NCBI GenBank assembly: GCA_022818135.1 | Contig: JAFMSR010000010.1 | Coordinates: 12,424,324-12,488,323, forward strand | Source: Saxidomus purpurata | Taxonomy: Eukaryota; Mollusca; Bivalvia; Venerida; Veneridae | Length of the DNA stretch: 64,000 nucleotides | Direction: 5' to 3' | In this document: positions 40,560-53,759 of the stretch, piece after piece | Layout of the letters: every line of letters starts with the position of its first letter | Numbering within the stretch: position 1 is the first letter of the stretch | Translations under genes and position numbers: made by a program | Notes under the pieces: model-generated | Database searches by the model: none | What the model was told of the DNA's origin: nothing | What the model saw: only the letters and a program-made list of their open reading frames with translations

Positions 40560-41037
40560 TCACCTACCCACATTTTGTTACTGAGTTTATTGTCGGGCTT
40601 AAAAATAGCCACGTTTCATCCCCTGTTACAATTTCTCTTAGGCGTGTGGGGTCTTGATCTCTAAACCTAGTCCATAAAGCAGAGGCTTTTTCAATCCACT
40701 CTTTTTAACTTTTCTTTCACGATGGAAAACACATATGACGCGCTAAAAACTGATATATCACTTATCTCCTCCACGATATATCTTGCATCTTCATCAACTA
40801 TAGCTTTGACAGTTTCTTTTTTCAGAGGTAGCGCCGACATGGGGGTATCATTCTTAACATTAGTTCTACCTTCCTTAAACATTGATACCCACTTGTAAAT
40901 TTTAGATATGGAAGGGCATTTTTTCCATAGACTAAATCTAGATCTGTTTTTATTTCTGACGCGCATTTTCCCAAAAACCCACACATTTTGCAATAAGCTC
41001 TTTGATCCTCTCTCAAATCACAATGCAACTTAGCCAT
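40560..41037 (-). pseudogene. Broken mariner-type transposase
   Basis: Minus frames begin MAKLHCDLREDQRAYCK, continue in another frame (ISKIYKWVSMFKEGRTNVKN, then VSAS-like helix-turn-helix remnants), and in a third frame reach REIVTGDETWLFLSP, where GDETW holds the first catalytic Asp of mariner transposases. At least two frameshifts, then a stop soon after; the second and third catalytic acidic residues are absent. Confidence 0.75.
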
Positions 41038-42770
<1,733 letters not shown>

Positions 42771-44291
42771 CATACTGTTGACACTTTCCATATATTGAGT
42801 AATTATTCTCCATCCGTAGGAATGTCCTTTGCCGAAATCTTTCTATGTGGAGCATAATTTGTCTGTGTATATAGACCTATGGTTTAACTTGTGCTTTGCA
42901 TAATATATCCATGACATCATGTTTCAACGACAACCCTGTGAATGAAACCAGGGGTTTATTAGTATTAGATGTTATAAGATTTGTACCATTATTCAAATAC
43001 AGACAACGTTAGACGTCAACATCGACATATTTAACACAATCAACGTCCTAAATAATTTCACCTTAAAAACATAAATTAAAAGAAAGTTTTTGTTTATTTC
43101 GTGACATACTGAGTATTTGACATTGACTGGGGCTGAATTCAATTTCTCAGGATTTTCCCCACATATTCAATTTGTCCTACACTTAATGTACGTTTTACGA
43201 TATTTACAATACGTCTTTAACATGCGGCAAAACATGTACCTTAACTTTGTATGCCATAATAAATTGATGACTTGTGGGCTGCTAGTACCATACATCGACA
43301 CTTGGACATACACAAATACACATATATGTATATTGAAATCGTTTATTTCATATTTTGATTAATAACAAGAAGCCTACACCACTGACTTTTTCCTGATGAA
43401 GGCATTTGATAGACGCATGGATGAACTGTTGATAGGTGCTTTTTTAGTCAGTTTTGATAACAGACTCATTACACCGGTATAACTACTTTTTGAGTACACG
43501 TTTTTAAATTTTGTAGTTTTACCAAAAGTTATGATACAGAATATGCTTACATTTTGTCCGGTTTTGGAACAGTGCTTGCAGGACCAAGGTCATCAAACCT
43601 GATAAAGACAAAAACTATGGACTAGCAACTGATTTTTGGGGGACGGGATCATAATGTCAAAAAGAAAGTGAATATCAAATGGATTTACGATCAATAAGTA
43701 CGGTAATTGATATCTATGGGATAGGTTAAGTTTTTTCAAACCAATGTCTTTTAACATTTATCCTCCATTTCACGGCTTATAGTATTGTCTTTGTCGAAGG
43801 CACCTTACCCCCCTGTCCGTTGTCAACAACGCTGATTCTATGCTAATTGTATTGTTACATGTAGATATACAATTGGTCTTCATGTACAGACATTATAATA
43901 TATAATCTGCCGGATCTAAAATTGTTCATTTTCTTTATCTTTAGCAATGTTTAAAGAAAACGTTTATGTCTTTTTTTAGAAAAAAAACTTACTTACCGAG
44001 TTGTATCTAGTTGAATCTACAAATTAATTCAGGTGATATCAAAACAGACCTAAAATGTATATCTAGTGTGCAGCAAACCTTAGGGAAATATCTATTTACG
44101 GGAAGTCGTTTGTTTATGATGGTAAAATTTCGTTGAACACTTTGATCATATATGAATATATACGAACGTACATCTTAATTATTTATCGATCCGCACTGCA
44201 GAATGCAGCTGCATCACAGATGGCGCTCACTTCAAACACGTCCATAAATCAACACTTAATGTTATATTTCAAACTAAGATTTTCCAACAAA
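42771..44291. other. Intergenic upstream of the transporter
   Basis: No gene or repeat boundary recognised; short frames lack any family signature. Confidence 0.45.
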
Positions 44292-45371
44292 ATGGTACGA
44301 AATCGTTGCTCAAATATTAAGATATGTGTGTGTATCCTTACAGTTTTATTTGGAATGGGATCTTGGATAGCCATTAATGGAATATTTGTAGAACTTCCAG
44401 TTCTGGTTACTCAGCTTCCCGAGGGTTGGAGTCTGCCGACGTATATGATTTTTGTGATACAAGCCGCAAACATTGCACCATTAGCTTACACAGTTTGGAG
44501 TCTGGCAAATTCCTACAGAACTTACGAAATTCCTATTGTATTCTTATTGGTTTTCATCGGTTCAACTGCTACCCTGCTACTGGCGTTTCTCTGGAAGAAA
44601 ACATCATAAATTGGGAACGCAGGACACAGTACGGCATTGCTTGTGCTAATGTTCTTTCTATCCCTAGTTGATTGTTCCCCGTCTGTTGTATTTCTTCCTT
44701 TTATGAACAGATTTAAACATGAATATATTACGACTTACTACATTGGAGAGGGATTTAGTGCACTTGTGCCGAGTTTGGCTGCATTGGCCCAAGGTGTCGG
44801 ACAGACAGAATGCCGAAATAAGAGTAACTTTAATGCAACTTTGAACATTTCCGTATATTCGACAGAGATCGTATACCAGCCACAGAATTTCGAAGTCAGA
44901 TACTTTTTTCTGTTCACCTTTGCTATGATGATTGTCTGTGGATTGGCGTTTGGTATCCTGAACTACTTGCCGCATTGCAAAACAGAACATATAAAATGCA
45001 GAAATTACAGAAAGACAACTTATGAACTGGAAACGCATGTTCCAGAAGTACAAGAGGAAACTGAAGAGCTAGAGAGACATGTCATCGCTGAGATTAAAGA
45101 AGCATTTGCTGAGAAAATGTCTGTAACATGTTTTGTTTATTATATGCTGCTATTAGTCTGGGTTAACGCCCTGACCAATGCTGCTCTTTTGTCAATGCAG
45201 TCATATACCTGTTTGCCTTATGGATCAAGGACGTACCATTTGGCTGCTACGCTGTCAAACATATCAGATCCTGCTGCGTGTTTTGTCGCCTCGTTCGTAC
45301 CTATCAGATCTGCTGTGGGTATAAGTATATCAACTTTAGTGGGCACTCTGATTTCAGTAATTTATAAATAA
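44292..45371 (+). pseudogene. SLC52A-like: SLC52-type riboflavin transporter, interrupted by an in-frame TAA and short at the C-terminus
   Basis: Plasma-membrane riboflavin transporter family. The frame starting MVRNRC carries family landmarks: FGMGSWIAINGIFVELPVLV in TM1, QLPEGWSLP, SVVFLPFMNRF, IGEGFSALVPSLAALAQGVG, then NALTNAALLSMQS, TCLPYGSRTYHLAAT and DPAACFVAS. About nine hydrophobic segments are visible. TAA at 44607-44609 (codon 106) interrupts the same reading frame between TM3 and TM4; family similarity continues on both sides without a shift, so it is a point nonsense, not a frameshift. The frame ends after TM9 at about 359 positions against about 450 usual; the last hydrophobic helices are missing. 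A possible GTAATT donor at 45357 could lead to another exon, but I found none. The frame is open from 44133, but the Met at 44292 fits the family start. Either a pseudogene, a null allele or a base error. Confidence 0.8.
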
Positions 45372-46595
45372 AGAAGAGAACGGTGCTGTTCACTACCTAG
45401 TATACCCTGCCCTTAAGGCTGTTAAATTCAAGAGATTGTGAAGAGTGTATTACATTTTAGATAATCGTACATTCTTTGTCATTTTGGTGTAAGTTTGTTC
45501 TCCTATTAGGCAATGCATGCTTATACATAAATCATTCCGCAATTTACAGGCTGCACCATGGCTACAATTGGTAAAAGAAGAAAACCACGGCAAGATGCCT
45601 ATTTGATGGCATCGGAAATCTGCATTAGTACATTTCGAAGTTCTTAACAAAGATTAATGCGTTTTGGTCAGCATTAGTATTATAGATTGTAATTTTGATT
45701 ATTGATATTGTTGTCTAATATATCAATTAAAACATCAAAACTTTTCTCAAAAGGTTCACCTGAGAGAATATCCTGGTAGTTCTACCAAATGGACGTTTCT
45801 GTCATCATATGCTTTCATGTATGTATGCATCGTAAGCTGTTTGCACATGTCATTAATATGTTCTGTGTAAATATCATCATATAGATCTAGATCAAAATGT
45901 TAATATTGTAATGTGCCACCTTATAAAATTGGGACAGAAAACATTATGGCATGCGCATACATCGAGATGTGTGGTTGATATATCAGTATACTATATGGAA
46001 GCATCGTTATGTTGGGTACGTTATATACTACATGTAACCTTATTATCTAAGGTCAGAATGCCATAATGTGTCAATGAAGAGGTATAACTTGGTTTGGTCA
46101 GAACGTCGTTATGTTATGTGCTCACGTCATTATTGATCTCCAATTACCCTAATATCATGCGCAACTGTCTTTTAGATTAGTTTACTTTCAAAATTGGAAG
46201 GATTTGAAATCAAAATGTATCTTATAGTTATATGAATGCGTCGTATGTATTAATATTATGTTAACTTATAATTATTATGATCTGAGTGAATACATGTTTA
46301 AAAATTAACAAAATGTTAAAAGGTCGTAAAATGTAAGTTTGAGTATTGATAATAATGTTTGCGAATAACAATATGTTTTTTCTGATCTCACCTTTGCAAA
46401 ACGAATAATAATTATGATGTTTACCTAAAGAGTACGGATTACTCAGCGCACCTGTGTTGGGCATTTCCTTCGCAGACGAGCTAAAAACAAAAAGCTGTAG
46501 ATGTAGTGACAGCAATAGAAGTCACCTAAACTAAAAAAAACTATTTATTGTCCTCAATGATACATTCATATAAGACTGCAAATCAACGACAAAAT
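45372..46595. other. Intergenic between transporter and EB gene (convergent ends)
   Basis: 3' flanks of both genes. I searched it for the missing transporter C-terminus and did not find it. Confidence 0.45.
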
Positions 46596-49500
46596 TCATT
46601 TAGGTACAACATGAACTTGATATTTGTGATGAGTCAGATTCTGTTCTTTCAAACATTCTCCATTATATGAGTAGTAACTTGACTGACAGACGCACGTGTT
46701 AGTTTCTTGGTCGCATACAGTATTCTGACCATTGCACTTTCCTTTTGTACAGACTCCACATATATCACCATCTTAAAGAAAGAGAAAATAACAGTCAAAT
46801 AGTCGCATAATGCTTAAAAATGCTATTTACATTTTTTTGACCTGCATAGTTCACGAGGTTTTAATTGATAAATAAATGTAAATAATATAAAATCTGTATA
46901 TTGTTCCGTGTATTCGTTTACTCCATGCCAATTCTTGAAAATTAAAAATGTCAATATAAGTAAACTATGAATGGAATTAAGTTTGAACCACATAATTTTA
47001 GGTTGACCTGACTACAATGTTTCGGACATTTGTTGCCGCCAGAGAAGCAAAACATGACAGACACACATACTGACTAAAATGTATGTAGTATTTTAAAAAC
47101 GCTGCTAAAGATTATCGTTGAGATTTGACAAAATATACTTGGAAAAATAGAACAGGAACGCCATGGAAAGGTGTACTTTCAGTTGCGGGTACAGGGATTT
47201 AAACGCATATTTAAAAGTGTACACATTTCTCAAAGTAATATCCTTTTGCAAAACAGAATAACTTTAAGGTGATTTATAGAGATTTCTGTAAAATGTATAA
47301 AACTCTTTTTGGATTGATTATATCCTAAATTTGCATTTACTTTTATGTCAAAAATTCCATTCCTACAAAAATGAATGTTACAAAATCCATTTTTGATATC
47401 CTTATTGCAAACTTTATATTATAAACTTTATTTGGAATCTTCTGACGTCATATAACTCATCTGGCCAATCTTTTGGCTTTTTGTTACAAGAGTGATGTAA
47501 TTAACTTTAGAAACACTAGCCTAAATGCATTGTATCAGTTGACTTACCCACTACGCAAATTCCATCTATGTTGATTGCTTCTTTTTTACATCTACATATG
47601 CCTTCTATACATATTGCGTTCTCGTCCAAGGCACACGAATTCTCACCTAAGCTTTTGCAATAACCACCAACCATTTCATCTTTTATTGAACGTACAAAAC
47701 AATATTTACATAAACATTTATTCATGTGAGACTATTGGCAATTCGTTCATAATAGTTATATATAGCCTAATAGAGAAAACAGTGTAAAATGCAACGTGAT
47801 GTATGGACATGTAGTTCAAACTTGCCATAGACAAAATCCACACTTGCGAATTACACATATCGTTTTAACCTCGGCAGACATTCATATGTAAATCAGGGAC
47901 TATTTATGCAAACATTTTAGCAAAAGCAACGAATACCATTATAGCCGAACATTCACTAGTAGTAGATTTAATCAGTTTAAGAATTAACATTCTTATGGCA
48001 AAATGTATAGAAAGGTATTTGTTCTGTTCAAACAAACAGTGCTGACTGCATAAACACATATAAGATGCGGTTTTTTTATAAATAAAAAAAATTTTTTTTT
48101 TTTTAAAAATTTTTTTTTTTTAAGTTTTAAAAAGAAGCTATTGCCCTGGGATGGTAACCGTTAGCGAATAGAATAATAAGCAATGCATATACTCACCAAG
48201 TTCACATTTTCCATTGACCACTCTTGTTCTATCCATACATACATATATCTCATCGATACATTCAGCATTTCTGTCACTTTCACACACCTCCCCGTCATTA
48301 CCATCACATCTCCCTTGGTATGTCTCATCTGTGAAAGATCTAACAACTTTTAATCAAAACGACTCGTACACAAATCCTTCGTCACAGTTCGAAATCCCTA
48401 CAAAGGTCTTAACCTGTTTTAACAATGAATGTTGTACTGGCGTTAAACAATTACAAAATTTGGACTAATTTCTGAAGTCAGTGACACAAATTTAAAAAAG
48501 AAACCACCGTCTATGCATTTCCCGTTTATTCCGCTTGCACCAGGTCTACATCTGCACAAGCCGTTGACACATTCCGTATTGTTGTCCAGGAAACACCTTT
48601 CGCCGTTTTGCGCAGCACACCGACCACCAAACATTTCATCTGTGTTAAACGTTCCTCTTAGTACATGTACATAAGTTACAACATTTATAAATAAGTGAAA
48701 ATCCTATTGTACGAACAAATTGTTTACACTGATTGTAGAGAGAGACCAAAACGAAGCTACAAGATATCAATTAGTATTGATTTACTGTTATTTAAGTTAT
48801 TTGGGATAGAAATGCCAACACTTGTGGTTGATCTCAGTCAATTATTGTTTTCACGTCTTCGTCCCAACCACACAGAGGATTGACAAACTTCTTATTTTTC
48901 GAGTCATTGTGTTACAAACCCAATATAACCAACATCATAGATTAAAATCAGTCTGTACTGATGTGCTGGTCGGAAAGAGGTCTAAAAAGGGGTTTTGCAT
49001 AGCGGGGTTGATGAATAAATATTCAAGTAATTCAAATTTAAACCCTCCATGTGCTTAATGCCCTTGAATCATTGGCAATCAGACGAAACACTACTATCAG
49101 TGCCTTTGTCTTTAAAGCATTGTGCCTCAGACCCTGATAATCTTCAATTTGCTAAAAATTTAACCTGGTACTTAAATTTATAGTCGATTATTCTCTACCA
49201 GAGTCCCACTAAACATGAAAATCAATGTAAGAAGGTAAATAGTTATGTAAAAAACCATCTATATTACGCTACTTTTTTCTAATCAATCATTTTATATTTA
49301 ACCGAAAGTTGAAAATGAGTTCAGGTTAATAGTCAATGTATGAAAATAAGAGTAAAGTGCTTAGGAAAGAACGAGTTATATTATTTCTATAAATTGAGCG
49401 GAACAACTGCTTTTTAAAACAACTGAATGTAAGTAATGTTTATTTTTTTCACAAAATTTTTTGTGTAACTTTATGCGCATTTTTATAAAACATGTCCGCA

Positions 49501-50616
49501 TTGTTAAGCGTAATTAAAATAATGGGTAATCGAAGATATAAACTAATTACTTAAATAATGAAAGCATATTATTTATAAAACTGCACAAATATATTGGTCG
49601 TAAAGCTAACACATATCTGCAATATATGTTTTCATCCCCAATGAAGAATGGATGAAGTGCTTTTGATTAATGTCTGTACATCCAGTGTGCGACCATGTAT
49701 CGTTTTCAAGATGTGTTGAACGGAAATGGTGGACCTTTATAGAATTTCATTTAGGCGTCAACCAATATCTATGTAGTTTCTACACTAAAGTTGGATTCAC
49801 TTGCGTGACTGGGGGTCAGTGCACCGCCGTTGCATTGCTTGGAAAAACTGCGAACGGACAGATCAAGCAGTTCTTTCATTAAGCCAGCATATATCTACTT
49901 ATTTATTCCAACGGGAAACTATATCATAAACTATGGTTCGAAACAATTCCATTCGGGACATCATCAAACAGTCAGACTGCCATAGATCATGTGTCAACCT
50001 GTACAAATTGGTTGCAAAATGAGTCGAACCAATACACTGCGTATTACCAGGAATGCACATTGCGTTAGCTTGAGTCGTGTTAGTTTTGCATACACAAACT
50101 CCTCTTTGACACTCGGCATTCACATCTTGTTTACACTTGTCTCCATCTAAACCTGTACAAATTCCACCCAGTTTTTCATCTAAAAATGAAAAAAAGAGTA
50201 CATTTAAGAAGAGATCGATTTATTATCCAAGGACAATGATGAGTGAATGTGTACACAAAAGACAACAACGATTTTAAAGTTTATAAAAAGCGAAATGAAT
50301 AGTTATGAATTTACATTTCAAGTGCGTGTGTCTGCCTTCACGTGTGCGTCTGTGTGCTCGTGCAGTCAATCTTTTCCTACAATTTTGATTTGGAAATTTT
50401 AATTTAATCATCTACGACTGTGAAGTTATCATTTGAAAATATTGTCAGAAGAACACACAAAAAAAGTTAATAAATAGTTACCAGTTAAACACATTCCTGC
50501 TCTGATGTGCGTTCCATGTACACAATAACAAATTTCGCCAGCACAAACTGTGTTGTCGTCATGGTGACATGGCATACCTTCCTCATCAGTGGAGCAAAAT
50601 CCACCGACATATCCTA
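46596..50616 (-). CDS. Secreted or membrane protein with six tandem EB-like cysteine-rich modules, 5' end missing
   Basis: Six minus-strand exons in order: 50616-50482, 50179-50048, 48639-48505, 48328-48197, 47679-47548 and 46771-46596 (stop). Each begins in phase 1, usually with the codon for Asp split by the intron, and the first five are 132 or 135 nt and end in phase 1. Each encodes one module of the pattern GGxC-x(6-8)-C-x(3)-NxxC-x(2-3)-xCxC-x(7-9)-NGxC, as in EB/EGF-like modules of extracellular proteins. At least 280 aa are encoded. The last exon ends ten or so residues after its module. No signal peptide exon with a phase-1 donor was found between 50.6 and 53.7 kb, so the N-terminus is unresolved. 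The third exon's donor (GTTTCT) is weak. Function unknown; extracellular location is inferred from the cysteine pattern. Confidence 0.75.
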
Positions 50617-52110
50617 CTTTTAATAGAATAATAGGTAGAGTAAAACGACAAAATAATAATGACTTTCCAGGAAGGATTGTATTTGTCACTTTCGACTAAC
50701 TAATTGAATTCATCTTCTCTGTAGGGTTTGACATTTACGTTTATCGCTGGATGATTAAACTTAGGCAGGGTTTACATATGAATAAGTTTCTTGTACAAGA
50801 CATTAAGATAAGTCAAAGTTATGGCGTGTGCAAGAAATTTTTCTACACAAAATCTAGCATTTGACAATTGCTTTGACAATTTATCACAAAATAGCGGGAA
50901 GATGTAATCAGTACACAATACTGTCTTTAGCAAAGGAGATTCTGAATTCTTAAAGAAATTATGAGATTTATGTATAATGTTTTAAAAGAAATGCAATAAG
51001 TGTTCTTATTGAGAAAAAAATCTGTTCAATATTGAAACGTCTTTTAATTTCCATCTTATTATAAAAACTCTCTTTTTTGTTTATTATGATAGATTGCACT
51101 TGTATTATATAGAAGTTCATTTTCTTGGTATAAATCATATAGAAGATCATATTTTTCCTTTGACCAAGCCATTGTGTACAAAATTAAAAAAGATATTAAT
51201 CTGAAATATATCGCTTACAGCTGTTTTTCCCACTAAACACTTCTTATCATGGAGTTGACAGCAAAGAAATTTTGAAAAAAATAGAAAAGGCTCTATTCTC
51301 GTGCAAGAAAATTATCTCGTATTTTGTCACATATTTTTTGACAAAAGTTGCTCAATTGTAGGCGTTTACATATGAACAATTCTTTTACAAGTCATAAATA
51401 GTACTTATCTTAATGTCTTATACAAGAAACTTACACATAAGTAAACCTTGAATTAAATAATCCTTCATAGATGTACCCACCCCCAAACCACAGCAGGTCT
51501 AATCCCTCAATTGTTTTATGGCCACTTATCAGATAAGAGCTGATTTGGACAGTTGGTCATATAATGAGACTGAAGAGATAATTGGTTTTGCTTTTTCCTC
51601 TTGTTTTTGTAAACAGTTAGTTTATTATCCAACAATGAAAAGGCTTATTTATCTATAAGCATATACTTGAATATTCAGTTGACATGTATTATCACAGGCA
51701 TATTTATTACGATTTCATTATCTTAAGTCTCACTTATGAAAATAGTGTGACATTTGAAAAGGTTTACTAAAATTAAAATGTTTTTGTGAAACAAAGATGT
51801 AACATAAAATGCAGATTTTCCCTTTCATGTTTTTATTCTGACAAATCCATTAATCAACTCAAACTCTCTTTTAAAATTCCTATTTTTGTAAGCATCAGTG
51901 CTTTTAAGAAAATAAAACATGCCTTCTCCCTTGCATATATCATTAGAACGAATAATTTCTAAACTCTTTTTGATATTATGCATCAGCATATATCAACTTT
52001 AATCAATTGTTTATCACTGACCCAATACTCCTACTGTGAGTACACAGGCCTGTCTAGCATGTAGTGACCGTTATCTCATATTTTAATTCTGTAAGACATA
52101 ATTTCATAAC
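50617..52110. other. Upstream of the EB exons
   Basis: Should hold the start exon of the EB gene. A minus-strand ATG at 51471-51469 followed by a GTAAGT donor in phase 1 exists, but the ten or so residues (MKDYLIQGLLM) are not a convincing signal peptide. Confidence 0.25.
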
Positions 52111-52114
52111 CAGA

Positions 52115-52350
52115 AGGTTAAGTATGCCTACGTGGTCGAGGACTTCAAATCACTGTAGACTGAAAGCCATGGGCTCGAACCCTGCTTTTAACCATGCCTC
52201 TTTATGTGAGAATATTGGTAGTTTCGTACGCACGACAGGGTTTTATTACTGATCCTTCTCAGGAAAGACGATTACTAGCTAAAATGCCCACCAGTACAAT
52301 GACTGAAATACGGTTTGGACGGGCGTTATACCCATAAGACTCTCAACTAA
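52115..52350 (+). mobile_element. tRNA-derived SINE, about 235 bp
   Basis: A-box-like 'ctacgtggtcgagga', then 'cttcaaatcact', B-box-like 'gggctcgaaccctgc', a central part and a 3' end 'cggtttggacgggcgttata' with 'cccataa'. Same SINE type as the fragment at 7.03 kb. Confidence 0.65.
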
Positions 52351-53235
52351 CTATCAGTAAGTTATAGGTCAATGTCATAATAGATTTATTTCACATACTA
52401 AAACAATCATAGCCCAAGCTAATAATACGACATAAATTTCTATCGTGGAGATTAAAGAGGCACTCCCTATATCTAGCAGATAATATTCTCCAAATATAGA
52501 TTGTGTGTTCAATGAACGTAAAATTATAAATAAATACAATTTCATCAAAGAAGAACCTATGGCAATAAATGCCTCATTTTACCACAATTAAGAAATGTAA
52601 AAGCTTTCTGTAATAAATCACATCCACCCATTAATTGTACAACAACAACTCTACATAGATTATTGAATGGTTTACGGTACTGCTACATTTTAAACCGCTG
52701 ATTTTATCAATAATGACTGGAATGCACACGTGAAACGTTTAGGTTAAGTTATAGTACTGCCAAAGATTTTCTTATCTATGTTTTGGGGTTATTTAGTTTG
52801 ACATCAATTATAGAGTGTGTCCCTTTAACATATATGTTTATTGCTGGATTAATGCCGACTTTTATGATCAGTAGGTTTAAAGTCAATGCCACAATAGATT
52901 TATTCCACTTACTAAGATAATCATAGCCCAAGCTAATAGTACGACATAATTTTCTATCGTGGAGATTAACATATATGAATGCAGATTTCTATGATCAGTA
53001 GGTTAAAGGTCAATGTCACAATAGCTTAATTCCTCTTACAAAGACATAAATAGCCCACATACGACATATATTTGTCATTTGTAACCAGTACACTACCACC
53101 GACATTTGGGTCAGTGACTTGATAATTTTGGTGAGAATAAAAGTTTCGCCCATTGTCCTGGGATTTATGGTGAGATTGACATGATCATCAGTAGGCCAAG
53201 GTTCAAAGGTCATGATTAAATTGATCGTAGCCTCG
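52351..53235. repeat. Tandem 'catagcccaagctaat' repeat, interrupted by a MITE
   Basis: Units 52351-52455 (continuing after the MITE at 52829), 52866-52980 and a shorter, diverged one from about 52990, marked by 'aggtcaatgtcacaatag', 'catagcccaagctaata' and 'ctatcgtggagattaa'. The MITE at 52456-52824 sits inside the first unit. Confidence 0.7.
52456..52824. mobile_element. 369-bp piggyBac-like MITE, copy 1
   Basis: Begins AGAGGCACTCCCTATA and ends TATAGAGTGTGTCCCT, imperfect TIRs, with TTAA on both sides (52452-52455, 52825-52828). A second copy with the same interior lies at 63308-63677. Confidence 0.85.
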
Positions 53236-53329
53236 TTATCGGTTTCAACTCAGTGACTAGATGTAGAGAACTAAAGAACATACTAACTAGAAACTTGATC
53301 AATCTTGATATATAACTGTAAATTGGTAG

Positions 53330-53373
53330 ACCTGATATATATATATTTTTATATAGTTATATATAAAAATATA

Positions 53374-53404
<31 letters not shown>

Positions 53405-53405
53405 T
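53330..53405. repeat. (TA)n-rich hairpin
   Basis: Alternating 'tatatat' and 'ttatatataaaa' runs able to fold on themselves. Confidence 0.85.
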
Positions 53406-53759
53406 TTGAGCCAGTTGATGAAATAAAAAGATCTTGTAACCTCAGCATAAAAAGTGGTTTCTGTCCAAAATCAAGGGGAAAACAGCTTCTACATTTGAAC
53501 TTATTTTGTTTGTGATCAACAGATGGTTCTTTCAAAGTGATTGCAACACCCAGCTCAGGTTAGCGATACGAACAAATCAACTCTTATGCCAAAGAATATT
53601 CACATAACTCTAAGACACAAAATTAACTAATCTGACCTAGTTCTAGACTTTCTAATCGATTTCTAGTCGATCTAAATTAGAAAACATAATAAATGAATAT
53701 TATTAATCCAGTATTCTTTCCACTTTTATAGCACTGTTCTGAAACGTTAGTTTTGTTTT

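Noticed and set aside
44664..45053. 129-codon minus-strand frame
   Set aside because: Shadow of the transporter coding frame on the plus strand.
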